Assembly (NCBI GenBank): GCA_037043015.1
Contig: CM073322.1
Coordinates: 34,431,364-34,495,363, forward strand
Reading direction: 5' to 3'
DNA: 64,000 nt
Origin: Bryum argenteum
Lineage: Eukaryota; Streptophyta; Bryopsida; Bryales; Bryaceae
Position numbers and translations under genes: made by a program. Positions 44,994 to 57,400 of this stretch are shown here, piece by piece (position 1 is the first letter of the stretch; every line of letters begins with the position of its first letter). A model generated the notes under the pieces. The model was not told the DNA's origin, did no database searches, and saw only the letters and a program-made list of their open reading frames with translations.

Positions 44994-47900
44994 TCATCGT
45001 CGACAGATTCGCCAAAAGGTTCCTCTGAACTGAACTGATGACGATTGGCTCAACGCCCGCAAGGAGAGAGGAGGTGCGCCCACCCCTAGTGCCCCTAATT
45101 GACCTTTCACGAACGAGCAGTAGCGACACGATGATGTCGCGGCGGAAGGACCACCACGTCCAAAGAACGGCTCAAAGATCACGACCACGAACGAGCAGCA
45201 GACGGCGGCTCTCGAACACGACTCACAACAAAGAAACGGAGACCCACCACCACGAGCACGACCAGCAGACAAAACATCACCTCGGCCAGCACGACCAGCA
45301 GACGAAGGTTCACTACCACGAGCACGACCAGCAGACAAAGCTTCACCACCACGAGAACGACCAGCTGATGAAGGCTCTCCACCACGAGCACCACCAGACC
45401 GTCGAATAAACCCAGGCTCAGAATCAGACCCAGGCTTCGGTCCATGAACCCATGCTACATTCACGTAAGCGTCCACACAAAAGTCGTTCGGATCAAGGTT
45501 ATAATTTGCGTCGAACACAGCGACGTACTTCTCCAAATCATCCTTGTCCTCGTAGACTATGTGTGTTTGAAGATCTAGCATCTGTCAAATGAAAGCAAAA
45601 GAGTAAGTAAAAGAAGCCAATTCAGAAATAAAGCGGCGAAATTTAGCTCGAGCCGAGCTAAACGGACATGGAAGGCAACAAAATAGAACATGAAAAACAA
45701 AGAAACTTGACATTTTTAGGTCGATTTGAGCTAAAAGGCAGGAGGCATTGTGAGCTTACTATTCCTGCAAGCATGGGCTTCGTGCCTCCCATAATCGAGA
45801 GAAATCTGCTTCTTGGTGTTGAGAACATCCGAAGTACACGAATGTAAAACTCCAAGCGCAGCTCGTTCTCGCAGATGGAAAGCTCATGCTCCCTGTACAT
45901 TCCCGGCTTGGTGTACAGAGGCAAGTCGGGCGCGTAGAATGTGTCAGGGATGCTAACTAACACATTCTGTACGTGGCTGCTCTTTTTCACGAGGAACAAG
46001 AGCGGGATGAGGTGCTTCTCGAGGACCATCCCCTCCCGAATGCCATTGAAGCGCTCGTTGCTGGCAGGCGAGTACGTTGACGACTTCGAAACGTACTCAT
46101 CTTTCAGCTTGTTGAAGTAAACGTGCGCTTGAGCATTTCTCGAGGTGGTCTCCGTGATCCATAGCCACGCTTCGGGGGATCGAATCGTGGGGTCTGTCAC
46201 GTAGTCCCTCCACGCATTCAGGAAGTCCTCGAAGTAGAGATTGGACGTATCGTCCACTCTACTGGTGTGGCCGGGGACGCATCGGAGGTCGATGATGCCT
46301 ACCGCGCATCGGCCATCGACCCAAGTGTACCCTTCCTCCCAGGGCCCGAACCGGAATGTCGTCGAGTCAAACATTCGGTAGTGAAGAACTGGGGTCGAGA
46401 GCTGGAAATTCCCTTTCACATCCAGGAATTTCTTGAAGAACTCCGCCGCATACTCGGAGATCTCCTCTGCACTCTTGTTTCTTGACTTCTTCTGGCGATA
46501 ATGGCTGAAGAAGTTGTCCCCGGGAACAGAGAGGAGCATCGCCATCGTCTGCCGATTGACATTGTAATCAGCTTTGAATATGTCCCACTTATCGGCGACA
46601 AAGTTATCGTCAATGTCGAATAACCCCAGTGACGGCTTAATGTTGTGTAGCTCTCTCACAACACATTTCTTCCTCTTCCTCTTCTCTACCCACATCTTCG
46701 CAGAGGCGCATTCCCAGTAGTTGACCCTCGGCCTTTTCACGGACACCTTGGGGTAGGGAAGGTCCCGGCCAGGCGTCTCGTTAAGCATATGGAGTGCCAA
46801 GGTCTTTAGGTCATTCTCCTCAAATCCACCCATGACCTTGAAGAATTCGCGACTCATGACCGCGTCCTTGGCTTTCGACTCCCAATCGTGAGCCACGTTA
46901 AAAGGCTCGCAAGTATCTGGGTCGATTAAGGTTCCATACATGTGAGCGACAATAACTCTTGACCACAGCTTGTATACCTCCTCCGACGCCGTGATGATTT
47001 CTAACTCGTTGAGGATGTCGGCTGGCTTCAATAGCTTGTCAGTTGACTTGGTGTTTATACTCATGAAGCGCTTTACCATCGCACTCAAAATCCTGGAAAG
47101 AATACATCGACGTGAATAACAAACAATGCGGTATGAAATCGGAAGTTTAGCTCGACTCGAGCTAAATGCCAAGCAATCGAGTTGATATGACCATCCGAGA
47201 TCTTTGCGTGACCTACCTCATACTTCCGGGCAGCGCGCCGCTCGACCGATTCACGGCCGTGCTTGGGCTTCGGACCGCATCTTGCGAGCGATCCGTATCC
47301 CTCCCACACTTCTCCTGGCACCAATGATGTTTGTGGCCCACGACGGTGTAAAAATTCCTGCGTTGTTGGTCTTGTTTGCCATGATGGACACGGTCATGAT
47401 CATGTCCGCGTCAGAATGCCAAACAACCTGTGCCCGCCAAGTCTTCAGGGAGGTGATCTTCTCCGGTGCAATTCTCGCATCCCCGATCGGGTCCTTCGCC
47501 GCCATAACATGATCTTTGCCCATCGATGACACGGAACTTGCACCGTGGCGAGAAGTGTATCCCAATCCCATACCTCGGGAGCCTCATTGATAATGGGCAT
47601 AATAATGATGGTCCGCACGGAGTTCAAGTCGATGGCATTTGTCAAGATATTTTTATAATGCACTATTCCAAAGGCTCCGACTACGAACGATGTATTTAGC
47701 ATCGGCGAACTCGAGGAGATCGACCGGTACCAACACAGCTCCGAGTTCTGCCAAGAACGTGTGGCGCGCACTTCTCCTAGAATTCCTCGAGCGTCTTAGC
47801 AACAGCATCGTAGTCGATATCCTTCTCCGATGTGGCATGCTTTATAGAAGGATTCAAATACGTAATTGAACTGCCTCCCAAATTACTTTTGGACTTTTTA

Positions 47901-48790
47901 CCCTTTCTTCTTGAAGGAGAGGAATTCGGGTTGGGGCGTTTCCTAGTCAGCGTTGGAGTTGCCTCGAGTGAGTCCATGCCTGATCGTGCTGTCCCTGACC
48001 CTGTACCCTCATCCAAAGCAGCCACAGGTACCCTTCGTGCGGGAGCCTTTCCTTTGGCCTTGCTTGTTTCGTAATCAGCCAAAGCACTCCAGATATTTGA
48101 GGTATCTTTTCTGGGTAGGTTTGGACAAATTTCTTGGGTGAGCCGAGGTTGAGCAAGTTGGACACAATGTGGTCTATGAGACGCGTCTCCGTCTTCCCGA
48201 CCAAAAAAGCCTTGATCGTTTCATGCGAATACCGCACTTCGTTAGCAGGAAACACGATGGTGAACACAAATCCAGGAACATATATGGCCTGAAGCGTGAT
48301 CAAGAGGTGAGATTCCTCATAGTTGACAGACGAGATGAACGTGTCGTTGCAGATGGGGAGGTACGCGGGATTATTTCCAAACTGCTGGAAAAGGTAGAAA
48401 AACGTAGTCTTCTCTCTGGGGAAGATGGACCATGTCAAAATGGAATGCGGTTTCGGAGCCCACAGCATTCCAAATTGCTTAACGTCCTCCGCAGCAGAAG
48501 CGAGGACATCGGATGGCTCCACGACTAAGGGCTCCAAGTAGCCCTTGATAGTGTTTGTATCAAACATTACCTGAAATTACAGGAAACGAGGAGATTTAGC
48601 TCGAACCGAGCTAAATGGAAATCCACACATGTAATGGATATGATCATCAATAACAAATTAAATTAAAGGCGATTTTTCAAAGTATTCTTACCTCAGTATC
48701 ACGACCTTCGTCTTGACTTCCCATAGCGGAATCTCCCTCTGAGTTAGCAGGAGCGGGAATGATTCTTGCGGTCGTCCTGGTGCGAGCCAT
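44994..48790 (-). CDS. ParB-like / methyltransferase-like protein of element B (multi-exon)
   Basis: First exon 48,692-48,790 (MARTRTTARIIPAPANSEGD...). Second exon starts at 48,570 (VMFDTNTIKGYLEPLVVEPS). A Lys-rich segment follows at 47.8-48.08 kb; then 47.2-47.8 kb, where KDHVMAAKDPI aligns with the A segment NDQHTWAAAKRI; donor RKYEV|GTAGGT at about 47,215; next exon about 47,094 to 45,766, with GIIDLRCVPG (about 46,275) and GGTKPMLAGI|GTAAGC at its end. The last exon begins MLDLQTHIVYEDKDDLEKYV at about 45,581 and carries Arg/Gly-rich repeats (SAGRARGG) at 45.2-45.4 kb. Motif order matches A. Frame changes at 47.2-48.1 kb suggest decay or unresolved introns. Confidence 0.55.
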
Positions 48791-48894
48791 GTCTGCAGTT
48801 TAACGAGACCTATAATAGTTGAGGCGATATGGATAGTAGATAAAGTTTGATTTCCCTGTTTTTAGATCGAAAGATGTTCCGGATAATTAGCTTG

Positions 48895-49300
48895 GTTCGA
48901 GCTAATTGCCCAAAAAATGAACTGATTCAGAATTTTACTATGCGCTACGCAAGCTATTTCACTACGCACAATAATGACAACTCTGTGGACTTAGCTTGGT
49001 TCGAGCTAAACGCCCAATAATTGAACTGGATCAAAATATTACTACGTGCTACGCAAGCTATTTTGCTACGCACAATAATGACAAATCTGTGGACTTAGCT
49101 TGGTTCGAGCTAAACGCCCAATAATTGAACTGGATCAAAATATTACTACGTGCTACGCAAGCTATTTTGCTACGCACAATAATGACAAATCTGTGGACTT
49201 AGCTTGGTTCGAGCTAAACGCCCAATAATTGAACTGAATCAGAACTTAAATATTTAGACTATTTCAAGCTAATTTGGCATGAGTTTTGAATTCTGAAACA
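48895..49300. repeat. Tandem array of about 104 bp carrying B palindromes
   Basis: Four units start at about 48,895, 48,991, 49,095 and 49,199. Each begins with the palindrome variant TTAGCTTGGTTCGAGCTAA and continues with TACGCAAGCTATTTTGCTACG, itself partly inverted. It lies about 100 bp upstream of the first coding exon of the minus-strand gene, so it is in the promoter or 5' leader. Confidence 0.85.
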
Positions 49301-49906
49301 ACAACCAGATTCATCTATCGTGCTTAGAAGCATCAGAGAGCAACTCCACAAATCCCAAGCGCACAATTCCATTATACTCGCAATATTGAAGCTCGTGATG
49401 GAATACCCAAAAAACTTGCTCTCAGATGCCACCAAGAACTTACCGACACAGATCGCGAAAGACCTCAGTTACCGACAATAACGACTGCCAAGCTAGGAAG
49501 ATGAAAACTCACCTCCGAAAACCACAAGAGTAGTGAACCCGGGTCTTCCTTAGCGCCTCGAAACCCACACCCGGCCTTCTAGCGCACCAATCCTGGCCTG
49601 GTACCAATGGCGCACTGCAGCACCTAGAAAGAATGAGGAGCACCGCTAGGAGGACGAACAGAAACAATGGCACCGATATCCCCAACATGCTTCAGGCTAC
49701 AATATTTCAAGCTAGCCAGCTAGATCTCTACTCCTGAGCTAGCTCATCGATCACGCACAGAACTATCATGCAAAACCATAGATAATAATTCTTCATTGGT
49801 GGAAACTGATATGATCAGTTTCGAACTGTAGGCAGGTTCAGAGACATCCGCTTCGTCTTCCACGGAACACAGCGCTCCCTAAAACACCCTCGAAGGCTCG
49901 AAGAAA
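49301..49906. other. Probable 5' leader/promoter of the B minus-strand gene
   Basis: A GC-richer minus-strand stretch at about 49,514-49,600 ends in TTCGGAG|GTGAGT, a good donor, and could be a non-coding first exon. No protein is recognised. Confidence 0.35.
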
Positions 49907-51601
49907 TCAAATGAGGCAGTCATGCACATTTTTTAGCCGCAAGATTAATATTTGTACACTAATCAAAAAAGGGTGAATTCTCAAAGCAGTAACAGAGCAA
50001 TCCAACAAGTAACACAGTGGTAGGAAGAAAGTAACAGCGACAGAAACCAAGAACATTCTTAAAACTCTACTTGCACTCAACAGATATTCATATGACATCC
50101 ACTCTAAAGTATTCCACAAATGAACTGTTTGCCCCAATTCCTCGTGCCTGCACATACTCAATCTCAAGTACACAGGGATGTAATCAGGGACGAGGACTTT
50201 ACGACATCGTAACCAGAGTTTCGTTGCGCCAATGCCAATTGCGGCGCCTATGTTTAGCCTGTAAGTTGCACAAAGAGGATGCGTGATCACGTACTGATCG
50301 AAAACCCAAGTGAAAAGTTGCATCTCGAATGGAGGGAGAGAATAAGAAATCATAAAAGTTGACTCCGAAGCTGGTGGGGGAGGGTTGGACATTAATAGCT
50401 TTGTCAGGCCGCGAAACACCTGGAGATGGTCCTCGATGGCGCTGACCTTGTCACTTGTCAACGGGGCCTGATTGAGGAATTCTTGTTCAGACGTATCGAG
50501 CAATGAGACGCGAAAGTGGTAGTCATTAGCCCCAACTCGAAACAAGAAAAACAACAGCAACTATTTGAAAAGTGGTGGTGAGACTAGCACATAATGATTC
50601 TAATGCAAGCACAGACTCGAATAACGGTGGTCAAAGTTCTATAAAAAACGAGCGAATCAGGTTCATTCAGAAGCGAGCGCGACGCCATTATCACGAAGCA
50701 ACGAAACATGAGAGCAATTGAAGAAAGTTAACGAGCAAGAAACAAGCACTCAATCTTGACCCCTAGTCAACGGCGTGTTAAATCTCGATCAACTTGGGGT
50801 GTGGGTTCGCAGCAGCAACTTGGGGTGTGTGTTCGAATGCTGGCTGGCCACATTGTCAATTCGGTGAATGGGCTACCGTGGAATGTATGCAGGATGCGGG
50901 AATGGTGGACTCTTTGGGTCGGTCTGCATTTGGTCGCCCTCGAAGATTGTGCATCGGGGTGCACGAAACTTGCAACGACAAAGTAACGGTGGAGCTAAGG
51001 AAACCTCGGCAGAGCTTCATTGACAAGAGCGGAGCATAGAGCATCGCCGACTGTGAAATGGCGTCGAGGGGACCGGATGACGGTCGAGCTCTTGCCGCTT
51101 CCGTCTCGAGGCTCCCGGCTCTGCTTCACCACGTCTCTTTTTTAGGCAAAGATGTAGCAAGACGAACCCTACAAAGACTTCTTCTTTACCGACTCCGCTC
51201 CGACGCATCCCCGTGCCCGCAGCTCTCCGCCCCCACAACCGCACACGACCTCCCTACCGAATCAAATTCTCGCAAACCCTACTACCATGGCCCCCTCCGA
51301 ACCACACAAAGACACGCCGAACGCGAACAATGTGAATAGTCGTTCTTCTAAAGTCTAGTTCGGACACGCGACGACTTTCTTGTTCGAAAAAATCTTCCTT
51401 CGTAACTTTAGGGTTGTGGTGCGGGGATGCGGCAAACGGCGATGGCGATGGCGATGATGATGCCGATCGGGAGAAGGTGCGGTCTTTGGTGAAGCGCGCC
51501 CGTGAGTGATGAAAATGAAGGGAGCGTCGCGGACACAAATGGCGAGCCTCGTCACTAGGCTCCCTCAGTGGGTGAAATCCTATAATGTGTACCCTCACCA
51601 A
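49907..51601 (-). pseudogene. Host-gene-like exon fragments in the B spacer
   Basis: At 50,433-50,545 an exon-like block encodes VGANDYHFRVSLLDTSEQEF then LNQAPLTSDKVSAIEDHLQ and ends at CCAG|GTGTTT. Upstream on this strand, 50.76-51.6 kb is GC-rich like the start of a plant gene. The layout (GC-rich head, exons trailing left on the minus strand) resembles the exon patchwork at 29.3-33.2 kb in the A spacer. I do not recognise the parent gene. Confidence 0.4.
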
Positions 51602-52189
51602 CTCCCATGAGGTGTTCTTTTTTTTATTTTTTTATTTTTTTATTTTTTATTATTCCATATTTGAGAAGTTTTTTGAATGAGATTGTTTTTTGTTACAAAT
51701 CATTTTTAGTTAGACTAAATATAGGTCTCATGAGTCAAATTTTGGTCCACATGACCTACAATCAGTCTAAGTTATTAATGACGTCCACGCTAGGATGAAG
51801 GATTAAAATTCCTGAGGATTAAAATTCCTGAGAGTAACAAATGTATATTTCAATGCAATATTTGGTTACCCTTATAAAATCTATAAAATAAATAGGAAAA
51901 AAAAACATAATTTGATATTTTCAATAAACGTTCGAGTGAACCCAAGTATTTTACTTTAATTTAAAAAATTTGCAAGTCACGTGAAGGTTTTACTGATGAC
52001 TTTTGTAGTAAACTAGGCTTGTAAGATGACTTCACATACATTGATATGCTAGTTTGATTTTTATGAACTCTAGAAGACCCATTTAAGATAAGAGTGTATT
52101 TGTTTGCCATTATAGGGTCAAAGTCAACTTTGGTTGGAATTTGTACAATTTTAAACAAATTTAACCCGAGGTCGATGCGGGTGTGAAGC

Positions 52190-52218
52190 TAAAAAAATAT
52201 ATATATATATATATATAT
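52190..52218. repeat. (TA)n microsatellite
   Basis: A-run followed by about twelve TA units. Confidence 0.9.
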
Positions 52219-52368
52219 CTTTGCGTATTTCGTATCTTATATTTTTTAAGAAAATAAGATAATTAGAAATTAGAATTTTGAGTGAAGAGGTTAGTGCATT
52301 TAAATGGGAAAGAAGAGGATTGAAATGATTTTTAAAAATTATCTCAATAATTAGTACCCTATAAAAAA

Positions 52369-52736
52369 TAAAATTAGGCACCACAAGCCTTGGCTTGGTG
52401 GTCAGGGCTTAGGCCCCCAATGAGGAGGTCGTGGGTTCTATTCCCCATGCCGGCGTGGTGCTCACCACTTTAGTCCACCCAACTATTGTGGGGGGTCTTT
52501 GGACCTTGTTGTATGGGTACCTCAAAGCCCTTTGGGGGGATACTATGTCAAGTATCTCCAAGGCACTAGTAACTAGGCTAGAAACTAGCGTAGTTATAGT
52601 GTCCACCCTCGAGAGGGGGAAGTAGTATTGTTCCAATTTCCCCTTGTCCGGTGGCCATCGGGATATTAGCATTACGAACGGACACTTCATTCACGCCGGC
52701 CCCTTAGAAAGGGACCGGAGTTTCTATCTATCTATC
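52369..52736 (+). mobile_element. tRNA-derived SINE, full length
   Basis: The head has a polymerase III A box (TGGCTTGGTGGT, 52,391-52,402) and B box (GGTTCTATTCC, 52,434-52,444). The tail is TATCTATCTATC. A 14-bp target duplication TACCCTATAAAAAA flanks it at 52,355-52,368 and 52,737-52,750, which marks a fairly young insertion into the B spacer. Confidence 0.85.
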
Positions 52737-52750
52737 TACCCTATAAAAAA

Positions 52751-53869
52751 CATGAAATATTGTTTGAATGCATGAAAGAAATGGAAGTACGTTACAAAGA
52801 AGAATAAAATCAGGTTCGTATAATTAGGCTAACTAATAAGGACCCTAAAAATAGTATGAAATTATACAAGAAATCATATGGCATACAAATCTTTGGCTTT
52901 TTATGATCATAGTTGACGTAGTATATTGTCAACTCTCCTGCCAACATGTAATTTCTGGTTTCTTGTTTCTTGATTGTAGCTTTTTAGGAACTTTTGTTAA
53001 TCAAGTACATCTATTTGGTTTTTCTGTTTCTTGATTGTGATCTTTTAGAAATTTTTCCATCTGTTGGATATGAGAAAATAGTTGTGTACAACTTCTTAAT
53101 GATTTCCACTCATGAGCATGATTTTCTTACTTTTTTAATTCTTATAATTTCTCTCCTCTTATGATTGTTTAGTTTACTGAATTATTTCTATCGAGAAGTT
53201 TAAATCTTGAAATAACTAATTAATACCTTATGAAAATTATAAAAAAATAAAAAAAATCACAAGTCATACGGATTCATAGGCTGCATTATACTTGCACGTA
53301 TTGGAAACCAAATTACAACATGAAGTACTACATCCATGATCAGAAGTAATTTCTAGAAATTAAAATAATCTTACATTGCCTAAATACTAATTCTAAATTT
53401 ACAAGCTCAAGTCTAATAATTAAAATTTATAAATAATAATAATCCCAAGTCTAATAATTAAAATTTCTAAATAATAATAATCTCAAGTGCAAGAATTAAA
53501 TTTAAAATTCTAAAGATTCTTAATTTAGAAATCTAATATTTTCAATCTTAGAAATTATGTTATATTTTCAATCCAACCAAAGAAATACAACCCTAAACCA
53601 AGATCATGCCTTAGAACATTATTTACACGCACAAAAAACAAAACTTGAAAAAAAGCAAAATCTCAAATTAACCCAAAAGTGGACGAGCCCCAAAACTACA
53701 CAAATGACAAATTATTGTCTCTAAATTACCCTCTTCAAATGAATTGTGAAAATGCACAAAATTAGTCGTACTTTTCAATGTGTCCTTGTAGAATCTCGTA
53801 CCGACAAATTCTTCTCGGTATCAAAATTCAATTATACGACACACTCTATATTATACCGATGAGATGTTC
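52751..53869. other. AT-rich spacer of element B
   Basis: No gene supported. A segment TCTAATAATTAAAATTTATAA...AATAATAATC is repeated in tandem near 53,413-53,490. Confidence 0.4.
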
Positions 53870-55090
53870 ATAAGTTAATCCCTAAGTTAAAAAGTGCCAT
53901 AAATTGAACCAAAGGTAAGTTATTTAGATCTCAACCGTAAAATCTTGTAGTAGGCATGTTGTACATCATGTGGATCAATTTTTGAGTCATGAGGCCTCAT
54001 AGATTGCGAGATCATAAGGTATTAGTATTTAGAAAACATTACAAAATCTCAAGATTTTCACTATGAAATGAAAATGCTACCAATAGACTTATTGCAATGA
54101 AAATATCACCAACTACAAAGATGTTAACCTTCATCTCAATAACACCAAAGAACAAGAAAACCATTAGATTGATTTCTTTGCGCAAATAAGGGCCTTGCAA
54201 TGGTGAAATCTGCTTAAAATTTTACAAAGAAAAAAATGTCCAAAACTAGGCTCCTTGCACAAATTAAAGTGAATGTCATAACTTTTTAGCATCCATGATG
54301 GAATTAAGGTTTCCAATACAGAAACAAGATTAAATTTTTAATCCAACCCAACCAACAATATTGAAATTAGTATTGCGAGATCAGAAGGTATTAGATTGCA
54401 AGATCATAAGGTATTAGTATCCTCAAAAACCATTTATATTTTTAGTTTTTTTAAGATAGAAACATCATTGCAAAACCAATACTTTAACTATTCAAAACAA
54501 ATGTCTTCCAACTACAAAGTTGTTGGATTTCATTTTGAGATCATACTTATGCAAAAAAAAATTCATGAAAAACTAAAATGGACTTCACATTCCGTAAATT
54601 TCCTGGCCATATGAAATTCAAGTACGACCACACTGATAGTAGATGGATTGACGTAGATACGATCATTACCACTGTTACACTAGAGTATAACTCGTCCACT
54701 GATGTGTACACACTGGATTTTGTAGATGCCGATGCGCTAAATTAGTTTGTTAATGATAAAAAATAAGCAATTTTAAATGTTGCCTTTAATCTTGCCATGG
54801 TTAACAACTTAACATGCCCCATGTTTGAAAACCCAAAAACAAGAGCTGCGATCACTAAAATGCATGTCTTTAATTCATACTTCATTTTATGGCTCTCAGT
54901 CACATTTTTACCACACTAACTAGACTTGATTTGTGACCTAATCCAAGTAATTTTCACCAAAACGGAGTCCGGATGAAGAAGTTATGGCTCTTTAAAGTTT
55001 AGGGAGGTCATCCAAAATGTCATCCAAACTGTCGTTTTTCGACATTCGGTCCATTTAAGGGTTAATCCCTAAACGTCTGAAACTGCCTTT
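53870..55090. mobile_element. Single-arm relative of the long foldback family
   Basis: It runs from GTTAATCCCTAAG (about 53,875) to GGTTAATCCCTAAACGTCTG (about 55,080) and shares ordered landmarks with one arm of the 22.4-24.7 kb element: ATCTCAACCGTA, GAGATCATAAGG, GAAAACCCAAAAACAA and GATTTGTGAC. It appears as one arm rather than a full palindrome, and is diverged. Confidence 0.6.
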
Positions 55091-56996
55091 ACGGCCATTA
55101 TAATATGATGGTGTATTTTACTAGTATTTGAAATGAATTTGAATCTTTTATAGGCCTCAATTTAATACAAAAGCTGAAATTTACATCAAGACGATTCTAC
55201 TGAGCTATTCGCGACCAAATTCAAAACTTTTATTGATAGAAAATGCCAAATGCATGGTCACATATCTACTATGCCTATGGGTCCTTCGGAGTTAGGGGGT
55301 TAAAGAATGCGTCCGTGGCTGTGAATTTGAAGCTTTAACAAGATATTCGGTTCATAGACATTTTGGCCTCCATAAATGAACGTGATGATTGCGGTCATAC
55401 GAAGGCTACTACACGAGATCCTATCATAGCTCTGAAGTCAACCGTTTTTAGGCCGGAATAGAAGTGGGATCGGTGAACTCCCCCGGAAGTCTAGGTGCTA
55501 CACCCCGGCCCATTGCGAATAATAAATACTAATAGAAGTAATCGTTTCGTGAAACATTCGTACTTATAGTAAATTGTTTGCCGCGTGGAGTTAAATGAGA
55601 GAATTAGATGTGAACTAATTTACAATGGCTGCAAATACATCATTAAGAAAAATAGCGTCTACACCGCATAAGTTCGAGATGTTTCTCGCATTACACAATT
55701 TAGAAGCCCAAAGCTTCACTTTGAAGCTTAAAGTCTCAATTGTGAGGTGTGCGTTCGTGAGCTTTGTGTTTGAAAAGAACAGGTGTAGCGATTTTGGAAA
55801 ATTGAAGAGGTGCATGAAGTTATAATTAGCTAGAGTAAGTTTTCAAACCACATTTTAATATTTGATTAAATTTAGTATTTTACAATTTTAATTATTACTT
55901 AAACATATAATTTGTTGATATTAATCTTTCAGAAGTTTGTATTTATTCAAGGGTTAAATTGTGCAGTAATATTACGGGGGAAATTTAATAATCAAATATT
56001 TGTAAAAGCATTAGTCGATCTAGCCGTACGTATGAAACTTAAAATTTCAAATTTCAGAACACACCTGATTATATCAATTCTAAAATATTCTTCTAAATAC
56101 TAGTTTATGATGTTTTTTCTCAAATTGTCAAATCCTGAAACACCCTTCTAGGTTTTAAGAGTTAATCTATTACAATGTGTTAAATTAGTAAAGCTTCTAG
56201 GAAAGGCTAAGAGCATTAACCCCTTAAACGACCATATTATATTTTAAACTCAAAAACTTGCAAACTTTGATTTTCTACTAAATAAATTTAAAGAAAGAGG
56301 TATATTTTTTGAACTTTTTAAAATCTTTCAACGCTAAGATCTTGATTAGAAAGTAACATCTGGAATTGGGATTAACATTTCAACTGTCCGATCATTACCA
56401 TTTCTCTGATTTTTATACTTGAAATCTATAGTCATATTTTTGAGAATTAATATTTAAAATATACATAATTTATATATCGCAACAATGATTACCGTCGTGT
56501 GTTCTATAAGAGAAATGGGAAAAAAACTTATTCCATAACTATTTTAGTTGAATTTTTATTAAATCTTTTAAGTAGTCTACCTAAGAAGTTTTATCAAATG
56601 TGACCCCTTATATCTTAAGACATATTTAGTCAAAGTTCTTAGTTTAATAAAAACTTTCAAGGCTTGAGTCATCATGTTCATTTTGGCATTAGTGATTAAT
56701 TTTTGCCAAATTTATCATGCAAATTCCGTAATGGAGGAGATTCCCTATATTCGGCTTACAATGCTTTAACATGTATGATGATTGAAAACCCAAAAATAAA
56801 GCTACGTTCACTAAAATGCATGCCATTAAATCAAACATTATTTTTTGGTCCCCCTATTTGAACTCCATTAGGTAGACTTCATTTCGAACCCAACCCAAGT
56901 GATTTCATCCAAACGGACATACGATGAAGAAGTTATGCTTCCTCAAAGATTCAACTTGTCATTTAGGGTCGGCTGGGTAGGATTTTAATTTTTTTA
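55091..56996. other. AT-rich spacer of element B
   Basis: No gene supported. Another foldback-family remnant lies at about 56,750-56,960. The small plus-strand frames at 55,625-55,825 and 55,912-56,103 lack recognised domains. Confidence 0.4.
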
Positions 56997-57400
56997 ATGC
57001 GGGCACATTCTGACCGTTGGCGCCTTTTTTTGGCGCCCATATTTGAAGAATTTCGAGCTTTGTCTTGGCGCCTTTTTCGGTGTTTTTCGTTTCCTTCTCT
57101 GACTTTGCTCTTCGTTGGGTTTTCCTCCGCCTCCAAACCCCTATCCTCCGCGGTCGTGGCTCTCGGTTTTGGCGCCCATTTTCTGCCTCGCGCGTTTCTT
57201 CGAGGCGCTCATTCTCTCCCTATTGCTTCCTATCCGCCTCGCGCACGATCTTCTAGCTTTTGGTCATTCTATGCCTCCCGCTCTGCCACACGATTGCCTT
57301 TCTATCAACGGGTTTTGCTGTTTAGGGTTTGCAATTGCCGATTCACCTCTTTGTCGATCTTTGCTAGTCGCCAATGTCTTTCAAAGTGAGTAACACGCAA
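56997..57400 (+). promoter_or_regulatory. GC-rich promoter/leader of the B transposase gene with E2F-like boxes
   Basis: A sharp change from AT-rich spacer to GC-rich DNA. Four GGCGCC cores, three of them preceded by TTT or TT, lie at about 57,019-57,024, 57,032-57,037, 57,067-57,072 and 57,171-57,176, resembling the plant E2F site TTTSGCGC. GACCGTTGG at 57,011 resembles the core of mitosis-specific MYB3R sites. It is about 0.4 kb before the palindrome array and 1.4 kb before the start codon. The open frame through it is probably untranslated leader. Confidence 0.45.

Larger units (their letters stand above)
42019..48616. repeat. Family B palindromes within the B gene cluster
   Basis: Core TTAGCTCGANNCGAGCTAA. 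Copies at 42,019-42,042; 43,411-43,433; 44,918-44,940; 45,641-45,662; a half-site near 45,719; 47,146-47,167; 48,594-48,616. Those at 43,411, 45,641, 47,146 and 48,594 lie inside introns with visible donors or acceptors, often near the middle of introns of about 120 bp. Confidence 0.85.

Noticed and set aside
45179-45445. Hydrophobic LVVLVVV repeat protein on the minus strand
   Set aside because: It is the wrong frame of the Arg/Gly-rich repeat at the end of the large B protein.
48895-49300. A CRISPR-like array of regularly spaced palindromes
   Set aside because: The intervening sequences are themselves repeated, the host is a plant, and no cas genes occur. It is a tandem repeat.
52190-52218. 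A TATA-box promoter
   Set aside because: It is a simple TA microsatellite with no gene starting downstream.
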